Notes: a model not told the origin generated them from the letters alone. A DNA stretch of 64,000 nt from Pseudopithomyces maydicus (GCA_026873275.1 JANTUC010000001.1:744001-808000); one strand, 5' to 3'. Positions 9,558 through 22,262 are shown, numbered from the stretch's first letter. Numbers and translations: made by a program.

Positions 9558-9570
9558 GGGAGGAGGAGGA
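9558..9570 (+). promoter_or_regulatory. Polypurine tract
   Basis: GGGAGGAGGAGGA, three bases before the 3' LTR, is where plus-strand DNA synthesis of an LTR retroelement is primed. Confidence 0.8.
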
Positions 9571-9573
9571 TGA

Positions 9574-10009
9574 TGTTAAGATCTGTAGATGGCTGCGGCA
9601 CAGCATCGATCCCACATGTAATTAGAGGCCCGGGGCGGGCCGTGTAATTATGTAGTCACGTGACCTGATCAGTGTGATCAGTAGCCTTGGCGCACTGAGC
9701 ATACTGAGCAGCTCGCATACTGATCACTGAGCAAAGGCTGATCAGTGTGATCAGTTGATCAGTGGGACTGATCAACCCAAGTATATAGGAACCCGAGTTT
9801 CCTTCGTGGATACTCGTGTTCAACCTGTTTATCAATCTATCGTTTGGATTCACTCAGGCCTCATTGTTGATTTAGTATCATACGTGATACCGATACCGAC
9901 TACCCCATCGACCCGCTCACGCAGTCGATAACCCTTCTCCCTCCGTAAGTTGCTCCTGCCCGAGAACCAACCTTAACCTCTAGGACTAGCTACCCTCGTG
10001 GTCTTAACA
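9574..10009 (+). repeat. 3' LTR
   Basis: Same length and, read side by side, same sequence as the 5' LTR; followed by ATTAC. Identity of both LTRs indicates little time since insertion. Confidence 0.95.
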
Positions 10010-10014
10010 ATTAC
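10010..10014. repeat. Target site duplication, right copy (ATTAC)
   Basis: Matches 3,280-3,284 exactly. Confidence 0.9.
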
Positions 10015-13000
10015 CTGCTTTACCTTCTTCTATTTTATAAACTTATTAATTATTTTTATTAATATCTTAACCCTAATTATTTATTTTAAAGTGCTAGTTA
10101 TCCTTAATACCTATTTAAAATCTTTAAAAGAGATAGTATACTAAGAACGAGTTAAAAGAGATAGTCTATAGGATAGAAGACTACTAAATAGATATTATCT
10201 ATAAGAAATACCCCTTTTATTATAATTACTATAGTATTAAGCTAAGACTAGGAGAGCCCTAAGGAGTATATTATATAGTTAAATAGTAGTTAGCAGATAA
10301 TATTATAAAAGTTTAATAATTTAGCTAACTATTAATAATATATTCTATTAAGTAGAAACTTAATTATTAGTAATTACTTATATATTACTTATTAGCAGTC
10401 GCCGGCCGCGCGTTAAAAGACTTATTAAAAAATCCTATATATATATAGTAATAACTTTATAAAATTTATTACTATTATTATAGCGCTAGGAAGATATATT
10501 AAGCAGGATTAAAAAGTAACTTAGCTTTTTAAAGGATTTTTAGTATTAATAGAGGTCTATTTATAAGTTTAAGATATATAGACCTTAGAGGAGAAGTATA
10601 TAAAAGAGATAACTAATATACTTAAAAGGATAAAAAGTATTAGGGCCCTAATCTAATTAATAATATTATATAGCCCTACTCTTTATAACTATAGGCATAA
10701 TATAACACTCTAATTAGGCTGTAGTATATTACTTTATAGACTAAGAATTTAATAAGTGTTTATTAGCTTTTATCTATTTAAATTATATATTAACTAAATA
10801 AGAGCTAGATACTAGAATCTAAAATTAATAAGATATAATATCTTATTACTATAAATATTTAAAAGGTTAAGACTATTTTTATAGCGATCTAGAAGAAGAC
10901 TAGTAAGAATAAAATAAATAATTTTAATTAACTTAGAGCTATACTTAACCTCTTAAACTTTTAGTATATAAATAAATTATTATAAAACCTAGAGAAGCTA
11001 AAGGGACAGTAACCCCCTATAAAGGAGTTTAAAAATAAGTAATAACTTTAGTTTTATTTAAAGAACTTACTCTTACTTATCTTAATTAATCCCTAAAAAG
11101 GAGAGGAGCTTATAAAGATAAACTTAAAATAGACCCCTTTTATTTTTTAAATTAAAAGTTTAGTAAGCCCTTAGGCATTTATTATAATAATTAGCTTAAT
11201 TTTACCCTATATTACTTAAATAATAGAATAGGCTATAAAGTTTTTATAAAATTTATTTATAAGCCTAACTAGAAAGTATATATAAAAAACTATCCTTCTT
11301 TATAAAGTATTAATATCGCCTATAATAGAGGCAGTACTAGACTATTTATCTATAATAGGCGCCCTTATCCTACCTACCCTATTTAATCTAGAAATAATTA
11401 GTAATATAACTCTAGTAATAGAGAATATATAATTTTAGTTAGTAAATATAATAAAATTAGATATAGATAGGCTTCTGTAGGATATAAAAAGATATAATAT
11501 ACTTAAATAGCTTTTATATAGTACCCTAGAACCTCTTTTAACTGCTATTTACTAAATTAGTATTAAATAGTATAATAATTAAAAAGGAATAGTATATATA
11601 AAGCGTTAAATACTTAGCTATATTAAAAGTGCCTATATTTTTTTCTTTAATAATATTATATAAAATTAGGAGGATAAATTAATAATACGTAATTATATAA
11701 TATAGGAGGGTACTTATTCCTATAAATATAAATAATTAAATTAATAAATAGTGCAGCTCCTAAAAGAGGCTTTAAAAAATAATTATATAAAAAGATATTA
11801 ACTTATAATAAGTGGGTAAAGCTACTTAGGGTATAGTATAATATTTACTATATAGGAGTCTCTAGGGGGCTAAAATACTTAAAGTATAATATAAAATAAA
11901 ATTAGGTAATTTATTATAAGTATATAAAAATTATAACTAGCCTTATAGGTTTAACTACTTAAGCTAAGAATTACGTTACTATAATATATATTCTATTAGT
12001 ACTCTAGAGCTAGTCTTACTAGTAGGACGATATAAAGGTAAGTATTATTATTTATATTTTTTAGTAGTAGGGGGAGCGCAGATTTTATAAAATAAATAAT
12101 TTAATATTTTACTAATTTATACTAGTAAAGATAATTATTATTATTAATTATTCTATAGTTGCCAGGACGCTAGAGCTTATATTAATAATTTAATAGTTCT
12201 AAAATATAAAGATAATTATTTAAAATATCTTTAGCTAAGTGCTCTAAGACAACTAGCTTAGAGAGATTTTAAATAAGTTATATAATATATATAACTTCTA
12301 TACTTACTAAATTAATAGAAAATTAAATTTAAGTTAGTGCTGGACTATATACCACTCTATTATTTAAACTATTATATAAATTAATCTAGAATATTATATC
12401 TTATACGCAGTATTATAAAAGTAGTATAAATTAATTAGCTACCCCTATTATACTAAGTTTATAAAGCCTAGGGATATAATATATTTTTATTATATTAATT
12501 TAAATATTGCGTAAGCAGTGCATAGTAACTTAAGGATAGAAATAATATAAGAATTAGTTTTATAAAATAATAAGAATAATAAGAACTATACTAAGCTATT
12601 AAATAATTTTTATAAATACTTAGTAAAGTACTAGTAATAGCGAAACTCTAAGAACCTATCTAAATTAGGCTGTATAGAGATATAGAAAGATAAGAAAAAC
12701 TTTTTATTTAAATAAAAAACTATTTATTTTAAGTTTAAGTAGAAGAAATACCCTATTAAGGCTAAGATAATTTATATTTTAGACTTATACTTTCTCTATA
12801 AATTAATTAGCGATATAACTAAGTAGCGATATATAATACTACTATAGTTTATTTATATCTAGAATAATAGATATATAATAAAGAATCTAAAAATAGATAT
12901 TTATAAGGAAATTACGCTTACCTATTAGTATTTAATTATAGCCCTATATACGCCCTTAAGACACTTAAATATATTTAAAAGTATTAAGTAGCCTTTTTTA

Positions 13001-15230
13001 AGTAATAGTAGGCTGGTTCTTAAAAATATAATTATATAAGTATTAATTTATTAGGAGTTATAGGATAGTGCTTAAGTAGAATAAGCCTTATATAATCTAC
13101 TTAAAAAAAGAATTTTATAAAAAAGAAATAAAAGAAGGTAATATAAATCTATTATAATAATATTACTATCTAGGCTATTTAGGTATAGAAGATTTATAAG
13201 ATAGCTAAAAAAAGGCTTTTAAATTAAAATTTATTAAATAATATAAGCTACTGGATTAATTATACTTCTCTATTTATAAATAATATACCGGCTTAGCGGT
13301 ATTTAAAACTAACTTTACTTAAAATAATATAATAATAATTTTTATATAATAGTAGGGTACTGCTAGAGAGGATTAAAGTATATAAAAAGGGTTATATAAA
13401 AGATAATTATTATACTCTTTTTAAAAAGGCAGAGTTATTAATTAAATTAATATATTTATTATAATAAAAAGATTTAAGTTCTGGTCTTTCAGTCTTATAA
13501 TAGGACTATAAGATAAAAAGTTTAAAAGAATTATATTATAGAGAGGTAGTCTCTCTATAAATAGATAATTTAATTAATTAATTATATAGTATTAGATAAG
13601 GCTTTAGTTAGTATATTTATTAGAGGAGATCCTTAATAGGAGAATTATTTTACCTTTATACCTTATAACTTAAATAAGGACGATAATAAGGCCTTTCTAC
13701 TAAAGAGTTTTAATTTATTATATATATTATATTAGTTTACTATACCTATATAGTAACTCCTCTAATTACTACTACGGGCACCCAACGTTCCCGGATTTCT
13801 CGCTCTACTAGGGACGTCTGTAGGATCCTAATTAAAAATCCTTATACATACCTAGTACTGCTTCAATATATTAATTTTTTTATAAAGAAGCTAATAAGGA
13901 AATAAATTTATAAATTAATTTTATTTAAAGGCTTTAGAATTCATTTAATATTTTATACCTCCTTATTAAAGTCTTATAAATTAAGGGATAGTAAAAAAAT
14001 TATAAATTTAAAATCTATAAGGACTAACGAAAGTATTATGATAAAGGAATATTATAAAATTAAAATACTACTAAATAAAAAAAAGTAAAGGGTGTTCTCT
14101 AGTATTTAGTAAAATAAAAGGGATAGGATAAGAAATATAATTAATAGATTTTAAAAGAAGATATTAATAAGAAATTAATATTATAGTTTATAAAATTAAA
14201 AAGAAGAAAGTTAAAGTAATTAATATTATTAAAATTAATTAAACTATACTATAAAAGTGTACTAGCGTCGCTCTATAAAAAAGTAAATATTAAAAGAAGA
14301 GTATAAAGCCTAAATTAAAAATAAAATAATTATTAAAATCTCTTAACTACAGTTACTATAATTATAATTATAATAATTAATATTATTATAAGTAGAGGGC
14401 GCCTTCGCAGCGCTATTATAGGGCTTTTTAACTATTATATTATTTTAAAAACTACTACTGCTAATAAAATAGCTATACTTTTTATATTTAATTTTAAAGG
14501 GAATAGTAGGAAGATATATAATAATTAATATTAATATATTATAAAAATATAAATCTAAAATAGATAAAACTTATAATAGGTTATTAAACTCTTTTTTAAA
14601 TTTTTATTATATAATAATAAAGGTCTTAACGCGGGTTAAATAAAATATAAATATTTTTTTAGTATAGTTAGGGTTAGGAGCGGAGGCGTTCATAATATTA
14701 AAAATTTTAAGTATTAATAAAGAAATATAAAAATATAAAAAAGATATAATAATAATACTATAAGCGACTGTAGGGGGTATACTAAAAAAAGAACTAGTAT
14801 TAATACTTAAAGAGAAAATCTTAATAATAAATTAAAATATAATAGGATACTAATATATCAATAATATATATATAACAGCTATTAGTGGTACTAGCAATTA
14901 TTAGATTTACTAATAATACTATTAAAATAATTTCATTATCCTGCGGCTTATCTATATAAATAAGGCTAAGCTGTTTCGTAGTACTGCCTTATTACAATAT
15001 TTTATATAATATTAAAAAGGCCCTTAAATATTAATACTTATAAAATAGCTCAAAGTAAGTATTTAGTAATTTAAAGGGGGCACTTAATAGTCTAAAGGGG
15101 ATACTTAATAATTTAAAGAGGGCCTAAGGTAGCCTAAACTAGGCTAGGCCTTTATAAATAAAGTTAAGCTATCTTATAGTACTGGTTTATTATTATACAC
15201 ACTACTATAAAAAGAATTAAAATGTTTTTT
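10015..15230. repeat. AT-rich RIP-type island, right flank
   Basis: About 5.2 kb with extreme AT content, many TAA/TAG triplets and almost no ORFs, continuing the DNA split by the insertion. It contains an unrecognised coding relic (12,345-13,119), short GC-rich islands (for example 13,771-13,830) and imperfect 21-22-bp tandem units with core ACTTAATA-TTTAAAGGGG near 15,060-15,125. The boundary with ordinary gene space is abrupt, between about 15,200 and 15,240. Content is probably several old transposons. Confidence 0.75.
12345..13119 (+). pseudogene. Degenerate coding relic in the RIP island, family not identified
   Basis: In one plus-strand frame about 258 codons read as protein-like sequence. 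Every interruption I saw is TAA or TAG, never TGA, as expected when CAA, CAG and TGG codons suffer C-to-T and G-to-A changes. The best preserved segment is YTKFIKPRDIIYF at about 12,459-12,497. The overall feel is of a globular fungal protein carried in repeat DNA, but I cannot name it. Confidence 0.4.
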
Positions 15231-15238
15231 TCTAATTC

Positions 15239-17316
15239 TTAGTAATTATTAACTATTTCAAAACGGTGTTGAAATGCCCTTCCAAGCTTATGTTCAAGCT
15301 TTGGAGGAATGTGATGATGAAGATACTTCTTTAAAGGGGGACCTGGCCTGCTCTCCACTTTTAATGCATCTCCACAGCACCTAGTGTCCTCGCAACTTTC
15401 AGGACAGCAGCAATTTATGTTCCTAACACAGGTAGACGAAAGTATGTCGTCAACAGTTATGCGTTTATGAGGATTTGGATGTAGCATCTTGAGCATTAGA
15501 CGTTTGATCGGAGGGGGCTGATGAGACTGAACAGTTTGCCACACTTTGGATGATTATCCACGCCAATCTCGTCCTCGGGATGCCTCGGTAACCACTCATC
15601 CCAACCTTTTTTGAACCGAGCGTAGTGTGGGAAATCTAGCCTGGCAGCCTGCCATGGGTTTCCGCCAAAAGTCATAGTGAGATAGACTATAGCGCACGAC
15701 CAGACATCCAACAAGCGTGGATCATAAGGACCTCTCTTATCGAGAACCTCAGGTGCAATGTATGGCAGGCTGCCACAAATTCCAGGTTCAGAGAAGCGCA
15801 TTTCACCCATGTTCTTTCCACACTCGCCACCTGCACGGCGTAAACCGGGATGTTCACCACAGAACACTTCGGCAACGCCAAAATCGGAGATCTTCAAATG
15901 ACCCTCTTTATTTAGCAGTAGATTCTCCAACTTGATATCCCGATGGGCGATTCCATGACTGTGCAAATACTGCACGCCTCGTATAAGCTGTTTAAAAAAG
16001 CAAAGGCGATCGTCAAGTGAATAGTAACCGTCAATGGTACCTGCGAAGAGTTTGCGCTCTACTAGGGAATACAGTTCGCCATAAGCGCAATACTCCATGA
16101 CGTGATTCCATCTGCCACGGTTTGTGCATAGCCGTACTGTTTCGACAATATTGGGGTGATGAAGGCTTTTAGCGATACTATACTCAGATTTGATCTTGTC
16201 GATATAATCTGATTCGCTCTCATCCTTGTCTTTTGCACGAAACTCTTTGACCGCTACCAACTCTTCACTCTTGCCGAAGCCTTTGCGGGCCATGATACGG
16301 ACCTCAGACGTGGCGCCCTTGCCCAAAATCTTGCCTCTTTTACCAGGCATTAGACTCGAACTCTTAAACTCCTTGTCTAGATGGCAAGAATCAACGACAA
16401 ATTCACCCGGCAGACTCAAACTCAGGCGGCGAGCTCTCATACCCACCCCTCGTGCAGCAGGTTTAGAATAAGTAGCCATCAAATCTGTCGCCGGTCTTTC
16501 ATGATTTAAGTCCATTGGAGGAACTTGTTCGGTGCTCGCCGAGCGTCTTCGAGACCACGTATGACGCTTGCCACTTCTTCCACCTTGTCCAGCCCACTTG
16601 ATCACAGGAGGTCCTTCCTTGGCCATGGCAGCGAGGGCGGTGGACGAGGACGAATGCTTGCGAGTGGGTAGTAGCATGTCATTTGGTACTTGCTCATCGG
16701 GAATGGAGCCAGTGGGTGAGCCAGGCATAGGAGGCGAAACGGAGTCCGAGGATTTGGGAGTATTACGTCCAGACAGCGAAAAGGCACTGAATCTGCGGCC
16801 AGCTCTGGAACTGTCCGCGGCGGGTGTAGATAGTTCTGTCGGACCATCTAGGCCGGTCCCGACCAGCCCCCTTTCGGCTCTGTAGATTTCTTTTGGTGGT
16901 ACCTTTACTTTGTCGATTAAGTTGCTGTGGGGGGCAGCGCGATGGAGCTTGTCGCGCACGAATGACCTGGCACGTTGGCCAAAGCGTGGCTTCTCAGAAT
17001 CTCCGGTGACGCCTGGGTTGGGATGAGACGGCGTGCGTCTGACTGTGGGTGCTGGAGGAGTTGGGCGCGGGATGGCAGCAAAGTCGTTTCCGGGGGAGTC
17101 GACCATTGCGACCGACTGTGTCAAAATCCGGACAGGATCATTGTTGCGGAACGGGTTCGTGAAAGGGGCATCATCGCTGTCATGGCTTGTGGGTGTGAGA
17201 GGCTCTGTCGGTTCGCTTGCCGTAGACTCGTCTTCTTCGGCGATGAGTGGGTCCCAGGGTTTGCGGGAAAATTGCGGATCGTTTGCCAGCGGGGTAACCA
17301 AGGGCGGTAGGGACAT
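15239..17316 (-). CDS. HAL4/SAT4-type serine/threonine protein kinase, apparent frameshift
   Basis: The start is the ATG of MSLPPLV (17,316) in a good context; upstream frame is only GTG-started. A Ser/Pro-rich N-terminus of about 300 residues precedes a kinase domain: GKGATSEV loop (332-339), VAVKEF with catalytic Lys 357, HRDIKLEN (458-465), DFG (478-480), APE (521-523). The C-terminus in the second frame (from 15,544 down) carries CVRNINCCCPES and the ending typical of fungal HAL4/SAT4/HRK1 kinases, which regulate potassium and amino-acid transporters. The frame changes by one base near 15,520-15,527, where ATCAG is found in place of an expected ATCCAG; no splice signal explains it. Either a consensus error or a real lesion that removes the last 95 or so residues. 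The stop lies at the edge of the RIP island. Confidence 0.85.
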
Positions 17317-19499
17317 GGTGCTGCAATGGACTGGCACTAGGCCCTCTGCAGCGAGCTGGGCTGGTGGTAGGTGGCGAGAGATTGGCAGGCGTAGGGGTGG
17401 AGGGAGGGGAAAGAGGGCCGATGTGAAAGAGCCATCCGATGATGCGAAGTGCGGTGGTGCAGAGTTTCGAGCGGCTGGCAGGTATGAAAAGGAGAGCGTG
17501 AGGCGATTGTGAGGGGGATGGGGAGGAGAAGTGGAGATATATGAGGAGGAAGAAAAGGAAGAGGAAGGCGAAGGACAGGAATGGGTGTGATGGTTGGAGA
17601 TGCCGGGGCAGTGTGATGTAATGGTGGACGCAACACTGGTCAGGACGTAGGGTACTAGTACTCAGCACACCCAGCAAACGGCGGCTGGCTGGTCTCAACA
17701 GACAACCAAGAGGGAAAGGCGATGCGACGCGGAAACGGTGCGCTTAAGGATGAGGGCTGGCGCAGCCAAGAGCGGAAGCTGACCCTGGGCCCTGCATGCC
17801 CCAGGCGCAGTGCGTGCCGGGTGTGTTCCGCCCACGCCACGCCCACAGCGACCCTCTTTCCACTGAATGGCGGGGGTACATTCCCTTCTGTTACAGTATT
17901 TAATGGCTTTCTTTTCGTCCTCTAGCATGCGGCATGGAACTGATACAGTTGCAACCTCCCCTTGGCGTCTCGGCATCGTCCCGCTTCTTCGTCATCGTAA
18001 CATTCACACCGAATTTTTGACCCACCATCCACTGGATCACCGCTTCCAACTGTGCTGTGCTTCCCAAACTCTAGTCTTCAGACGAGGCGCAGATGCTACC
18101 GCGTCATTTGCTTGGCAGTTACTAGCAAATCTCATTGCACCGCCCTTGGCATTTTTGTACATCACCACGGGATCCTTGGCGACCCCAATCCCATCCATTC
18201 CGCGCTTGGCGTGTGCCTGATATGTAGTCGTGTGTTTGGAAGCTTGTAGTTGTCGGCTCGCAGCGTTTCGGCAGAGATATCATGACGAAACATCGGTTTC
18301 TTGGCACGAACAACGCACCCCACGCACCATTGTGCTCAACAGAACATGAGAATGCATCTACACCGCGTGGCGTCACTCACGTCCTTATCCGCTGCAAGTG
18401 AACTTCATCGTCACCTTAGGAAACAAGAGTTGTCCGTCCCTCGTGCTACATGTAATCGTAAGAGACAGATGATACTTAATTCCACATTGGCCCTAATGAA
18501 TCTGCCCGAGTACGCCAAGACGACTACAAAGTGGTACGTAGCCAGCCAAGCCTCTCTTGTAGCACTCGTGAAGGATACTGTTCCTTTCCGCCGGCACAAG
18601 CGTCACAAGCCTATTCTTGGCCTAATAAGAATACCACTAAGACATTCTCCGAGCGGTTGATTACTGGTCGTCCTTAGCATCACCATAACCTTAGACACCG
18701 ACATGAAACCCCTTTTCCCGTTCCACACCATGGCGCTCATGGGGCCACATTATGGAAAGGTGAAAAGGATCGACACACTGCACTCCGAGGTTGCTAACTG
18801 CATATGCACCTACACGAAAGATTTGAGCGGACGATCCACAGTGGCTGCCTTATTACGCACAGCAAGTGGCGCCTCGTTCTCCGATCAACGCTTTCCAATC
18901 TCCTCTCCGGCTTATTGGAATTGCTTTCTCTGCAGGATAATGCTGACTACCAATAAGTTTGTGGCAAGATTTAATACGCTCGGAGAGCAAGAAAGAGTGC
19001 CAGTATACAATCCAAATGTAGCGCATGTTGCCACACTCTGTCTTGGACCAGCATAGACGTTGTCCCAAGTCAACAACTGCAACCTCAATTGAGGACCAGT
19101 ACTGATCGTCGCAACTTATGAAATCGCCAATAATTTGCGTTACGGAGTTAAAATTTGGCCACTATTTCCGAACATTCGAATAAGAACACACGCTACGTAT
19201 TTCAGATTTTAAAAAGAAATTCAAGATCCTCCGTCTGCCCAACGAGTCCATGACGGTGACATCAAAGCTAGCAATCATCTTTCGGAACGCACACGTACTC
19301 ACTCATGCCTTTTATTATATATACTTTGAAGATCAAGTTTGGGTTTTCATTCTACTGCCTGAATTCGTCAAGGGTATGCGCCACCCGACAGGCAGTTCGT
19401 GGGGTGCATCGCCACCGCCCCTAAAAAATCCCTCGAGGCTTTGTCTCTCCGTGGCTTGCATGAAGAGGATGATTACTATAAAAGGGGCCCATTGCACAT
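17317..19499. other. Intergenic, 2.2 kb
   Basis: Contains the upstream region of the kinase and the downstream region of the spermidine-synthase-like gene. Short reading frames occur on both strands, but none has conserved motifs, introns or codon patterns that I would defend as a gene. No tRNA or repeat noticed. Confidence 0.5.
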
Positions 19500-21238
19500 T
19501 CACCACATCTCCCACACCCCGGCTGGTAAGACAGTCCTCATGATTCTCCAATGACTTACCGCTCCTTCTTCGTGGAACCTTTCTAGCTCCCCTACATCCG
19601 CCCTAGTCATTTCTCTCCCACCTTGTACTTTGGGTAGATACTTGTACATGATCTCCAAATGCGGCTTAGGTTCTAAATAGCTCTTTCTTGCCAAGCTGCC
19701 CATGAAATCTTTTTCATTTGGTGCGCGAAAGGCAAGTGCCGCCTTTCCCTTCCCACCATCATTCTTCAAACAGAAAACCACCATGTTGATGAAGTCCGGG
19801 TCCCCAGGTTTGAGGTCTGGAGAAGCAGGTTGATCTCGGTAGAGGCGACAGGCGGGGAACACCGAATGGATGGTGTTGAGAACAAGCTGAGTGGAGCCAA
19901 GGGCGAGATCTCCTGCATAATTGATAGCTACGACGCCGTCGTCGGTCAGCAAATCATGCAACCCTGTCAAAAATTCCTTTGTGAACAGCGCAACAGGCTC
20001 GGCACCGCCTGTGAAGACGTCGTGGATGATGTAGTTATATGAGCCAGGATTCAGGCGAGACGTGCGGTCTACGAAAGCGACTGCGTCGTCGATGACGGCA
20101 GTATGATTAGGTGAGAGGGCGAAGTAACGTGTGGCATAAGTGTGAACTACGGGATCGAGCTCGACAATTGTGGTATTGATTCCATGTGCGATCAGAGCGT
20201 TAGGTGCGGTGCCGATACCCAAGCCCACAACGAGCGCAGATTGACCAATGTCTGATTCGGCGACAGCAGCCCTATTGATGCCAGTATTCTCGACAAGACG
20301 TACAGCTTCGAGGAGTACAAATACGGAGAAAATGGTTTCGCGTTGGCGCTGGCCTTTGCGTAGGCTTCGGGCGTGACAAGCCATTCACCGCCAAGGAGAG
20401 AATGGTCGCACCGGAGGATTCGGAAGGCAATATCGGCCTGACTCTCTAACACGGAGACATATCCGGTATTACTTTCCTGGCGAGCCAGGAGGGTGAAGTT
20501 TTGCGCGGCAAAGAGGGTGGCGTTTGCTTTGAAAAAGGCGTGGTCGGAAGGGTGATGGGGGTTGGCCCACAAGGTATGCAGGATTGCCGGGAAAGCAAAC
20601 AGGATGATGCGTGAGGGGGTGAGGAAGGCTGATATGGAAGCCAAGAGCATCTGGAACCCGATGCGGGTGAAGCAAACGTGGTTTCCGACAAGTGAAGGAA
20701 GTACCGAGCCAGCAATCTTGGAGGTGGTGGAGACGACAGTGTACGAGAGCATCGGTAGCAGGATTTGATTGAGCGAATTTGGGAGGTTGAAACGCGTGAT
20801 GTCGATGGATTGGAGCAGATCGAAGGCAGCATAGATGGACAGGAAGAGCAAGGGAAAGTAAGTGGCAGTCTCGATGATGAACGGACCGTATTCGATGCCG
20901 AGCCGGTCGCTGTGCTGGAATAAGAAGAAGTGGATGACGGGGGTCCAGTATGCAATGACGGCAATATACTCGGACGTGGAGGCTGGAAGGTACTTGGACA
21001 GGGAATTCCGGGCGACTAGTGCGGCGATGGCTGTGAAGGTCATGCTCCTTTGGTGGTGCAGCGAAGAAGGTATGGAGCCGTAGACGGGTGACAGATTCAA
21101 TTGGGAAACGGGCGATGCGATGCCGGCGACGAGCAAGAGCGCTGCTGCTCGTCCGACATTTTTCAGGACGGTCGACGGCTTGGATGCAACGCCCTTTGCC
21201 GGCTTGGGCTTCTTCAATGTCTTTTGCCTTGTGGACAT
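19500..21238 (-). CDS. Membrane-anchored spermidine/spermine synthase-like methyltransferase-fold protein
   Basis: The N-terminal part (21,238 to about 20,360) has a Lys-rich start, then roughly six to eight hydrophobic segments. The C-terminal part (about 20,384 to 19,500) has a Rossmann SAM-type fold with ALVVGLGIGTAPNALI and the acidic VELDPVV strand, as in spermidine synthase-like proteins. Fungi have such fused membrane proteins; the physiological reaction is not established. The two parts are in frames one base apart, changing near 20,351-20,357 (AAAGGCC on the coding strand). No plausible intron restores the frame while keeping EAYAK and GQRQRETIFSVF, so I suspect a one-base loss. Divergent from the CCDC97-like gene with about 410 bp between starts. 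Confidence 0.75.
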
Positions 21239-21648
21239 GTTTTCGAGTTCTTCTTTCTCGCAATCAAGGCTGACGAAGGATCATTAAGATAAGATGTGGG
21301 CAGAGTGGAGAGCAGCGACGGGGGTTGGGAAGGTGGGACAGCGAGAAGACGAGAAGACGAGAAGACCAGAAGACGAGGACAGCAGACGAGCAGATTAGCA
21401 GACGATGAGGACAAGTGTTGGCCGTTGCCCGCTGCGGATCATGGCGCGAAGCATGGGTGAAACAAGCGACTGCAGTTCATCTCGCAGGCGGCTGTTTGGG
21501 CCTAGCGGGTGGAGTGGGTGGAGCGGGTGGAGTGGCGTCATTGCGCTGCCGTGCCGTCGCGCCTGTTACTCGGCCGGGCGCGCTCTTTCCGCCACGACAC
21601 GACACGACACACCTCGACACGCCTTTGAGAAGGCGCCGCCCACCCAGC

Positions 21649-22257
21649 ATGGCCCGCGCCGACACTGACGAGAGTCCCCGTGCCGACGCCGACGAGAGCA
21701 TCCGCGAGCAGCGGTCGCGCCGGCTCAAGGCAAAGAACAGGCGCAAGCGCTACCTGGACCTCCACCCCGAGTATTTCGATGATCCGTCCCTTGAGCTTGC
21801 CGACCCGCTGCTCTACGACCGCCTGATCCGCCGCTTCCAGACGGCCGCTGAGCGCCAAGCCGAAGGCCAGCGCAAGGGCTTCTCCGGCCAGATGGCCACG
21901 GACCTGTGGCGCGTCGAGGCCAAGAGGAACGCCCTCACTCGCCCGGACCCGGCCTCGTTGTTCACCTACACGCGCGGGCCGCACGGGGAGATCTGCGAGG
22001 CCGACAAGGACGACGTGGCCATGTCCAAGGAGGACGCCAAGGCCTGGTGGAAGGACGAGATGACCATGCGCTTCCTCCGTGGTGCCGACGTCGACTTCGA
22101 CTACGCCAATGTAGACACGAGCGACAGGTACGATGATCCCGAAGAGGAGCGCGATCTTCAAGATGCATACTTTGACAGTATGGCCTCGGATTTCGACACA
22201 GACGGTGAAGGCAAGGAGAAGGTCCTTACTGGAGAAACGGGCATACAGGACTATTGA
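21649..22257 (+). CDS. CCDC97-like (DUF2052) protein
   Basis: 202 residues from the ATG of MARADTDESP; the frame extends upstream but with non-conserved residues. The core KNRRKRYLDLHPEYF, LADPLLYDRLIRRFQT and MRFLRGADVDFDYANVD matches the C-terminal CCDC97 domain. Human CCDC97 associates with SF3b of the spliceosome; the fungal role is unproven. The C-terminus is very acidic. The upstream region (about 21,343-21,380) is a purine-rich AGAAGACG repeat. Its stop is only 5 bp from the end of the convergent MFS pseudogene. Confidence 0.85.
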   Translation: MARADTDESPRADADESIREQRSRRLKAKNRRKRYLDLHPEYFDDPSLELADPLLYDRLIRRFQTAAERQAEGQRKGFSGQMATDLWRVEAKRNALTRPDPASLFTYTRGPHGEICEADKDDVAMSKEDAKAWWKDEMTMRFLRGADVDFDYANVDTSDRYDDPEEERDLQDAYFDSMASDFDTDGEGKEKVLTGETGIQDY

Positions 22258-22262
22258 TTCCT

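Larger units (their letters stand above)
3285..10009 (+). mobile_element. Complete Ty3/Gypsy chromovirus LTR retrotransposon
   Basis: A 6,725-bp element with two 436-bp LTRs that I could not tell apart by eye, short terminal inverted repeats TGTTAAGA/TCTTAACA, 5-bp ATTAC target duplication, gag, pol in a -1 frame, a polypurine tract against the 3' LTR and an antisense ORF between pol and that LTR. Domain order protease-RT-RNase H-integrase-chromodomain places it in the Ty3/Gypsy chromoviruses; a self-priming-like leader suggests the Tf1/sushi branch. It shows no RIP although it lies in RIP-mutated DNA that includes a destroyed relative, so insertion is probably recent. All functional parts appear open, so it may still be mobile. 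Confidence 0.95.

Noticed and set aside
14640..14700. TTAGGGTTAGG near 14,675 as a telomeric repeat
   Set aside because: Only one and a half units in AT-rich repeat DNA; not an array.
18301..18660. 119-codon reading frame in the intergenic region after the kinase
   Set aside because: Composition is not protein-like, no motif or intron is visible, and other frames are equally open.
20351..20384. A short intron joining the two halves of the spermidine-synthase-like gene
   Set aside because: The available GT-AG pairs give 29 or 40 nt, too short; one breaks the frame and the other deletes conserved-looking residues. A one-base frame change is simpler.
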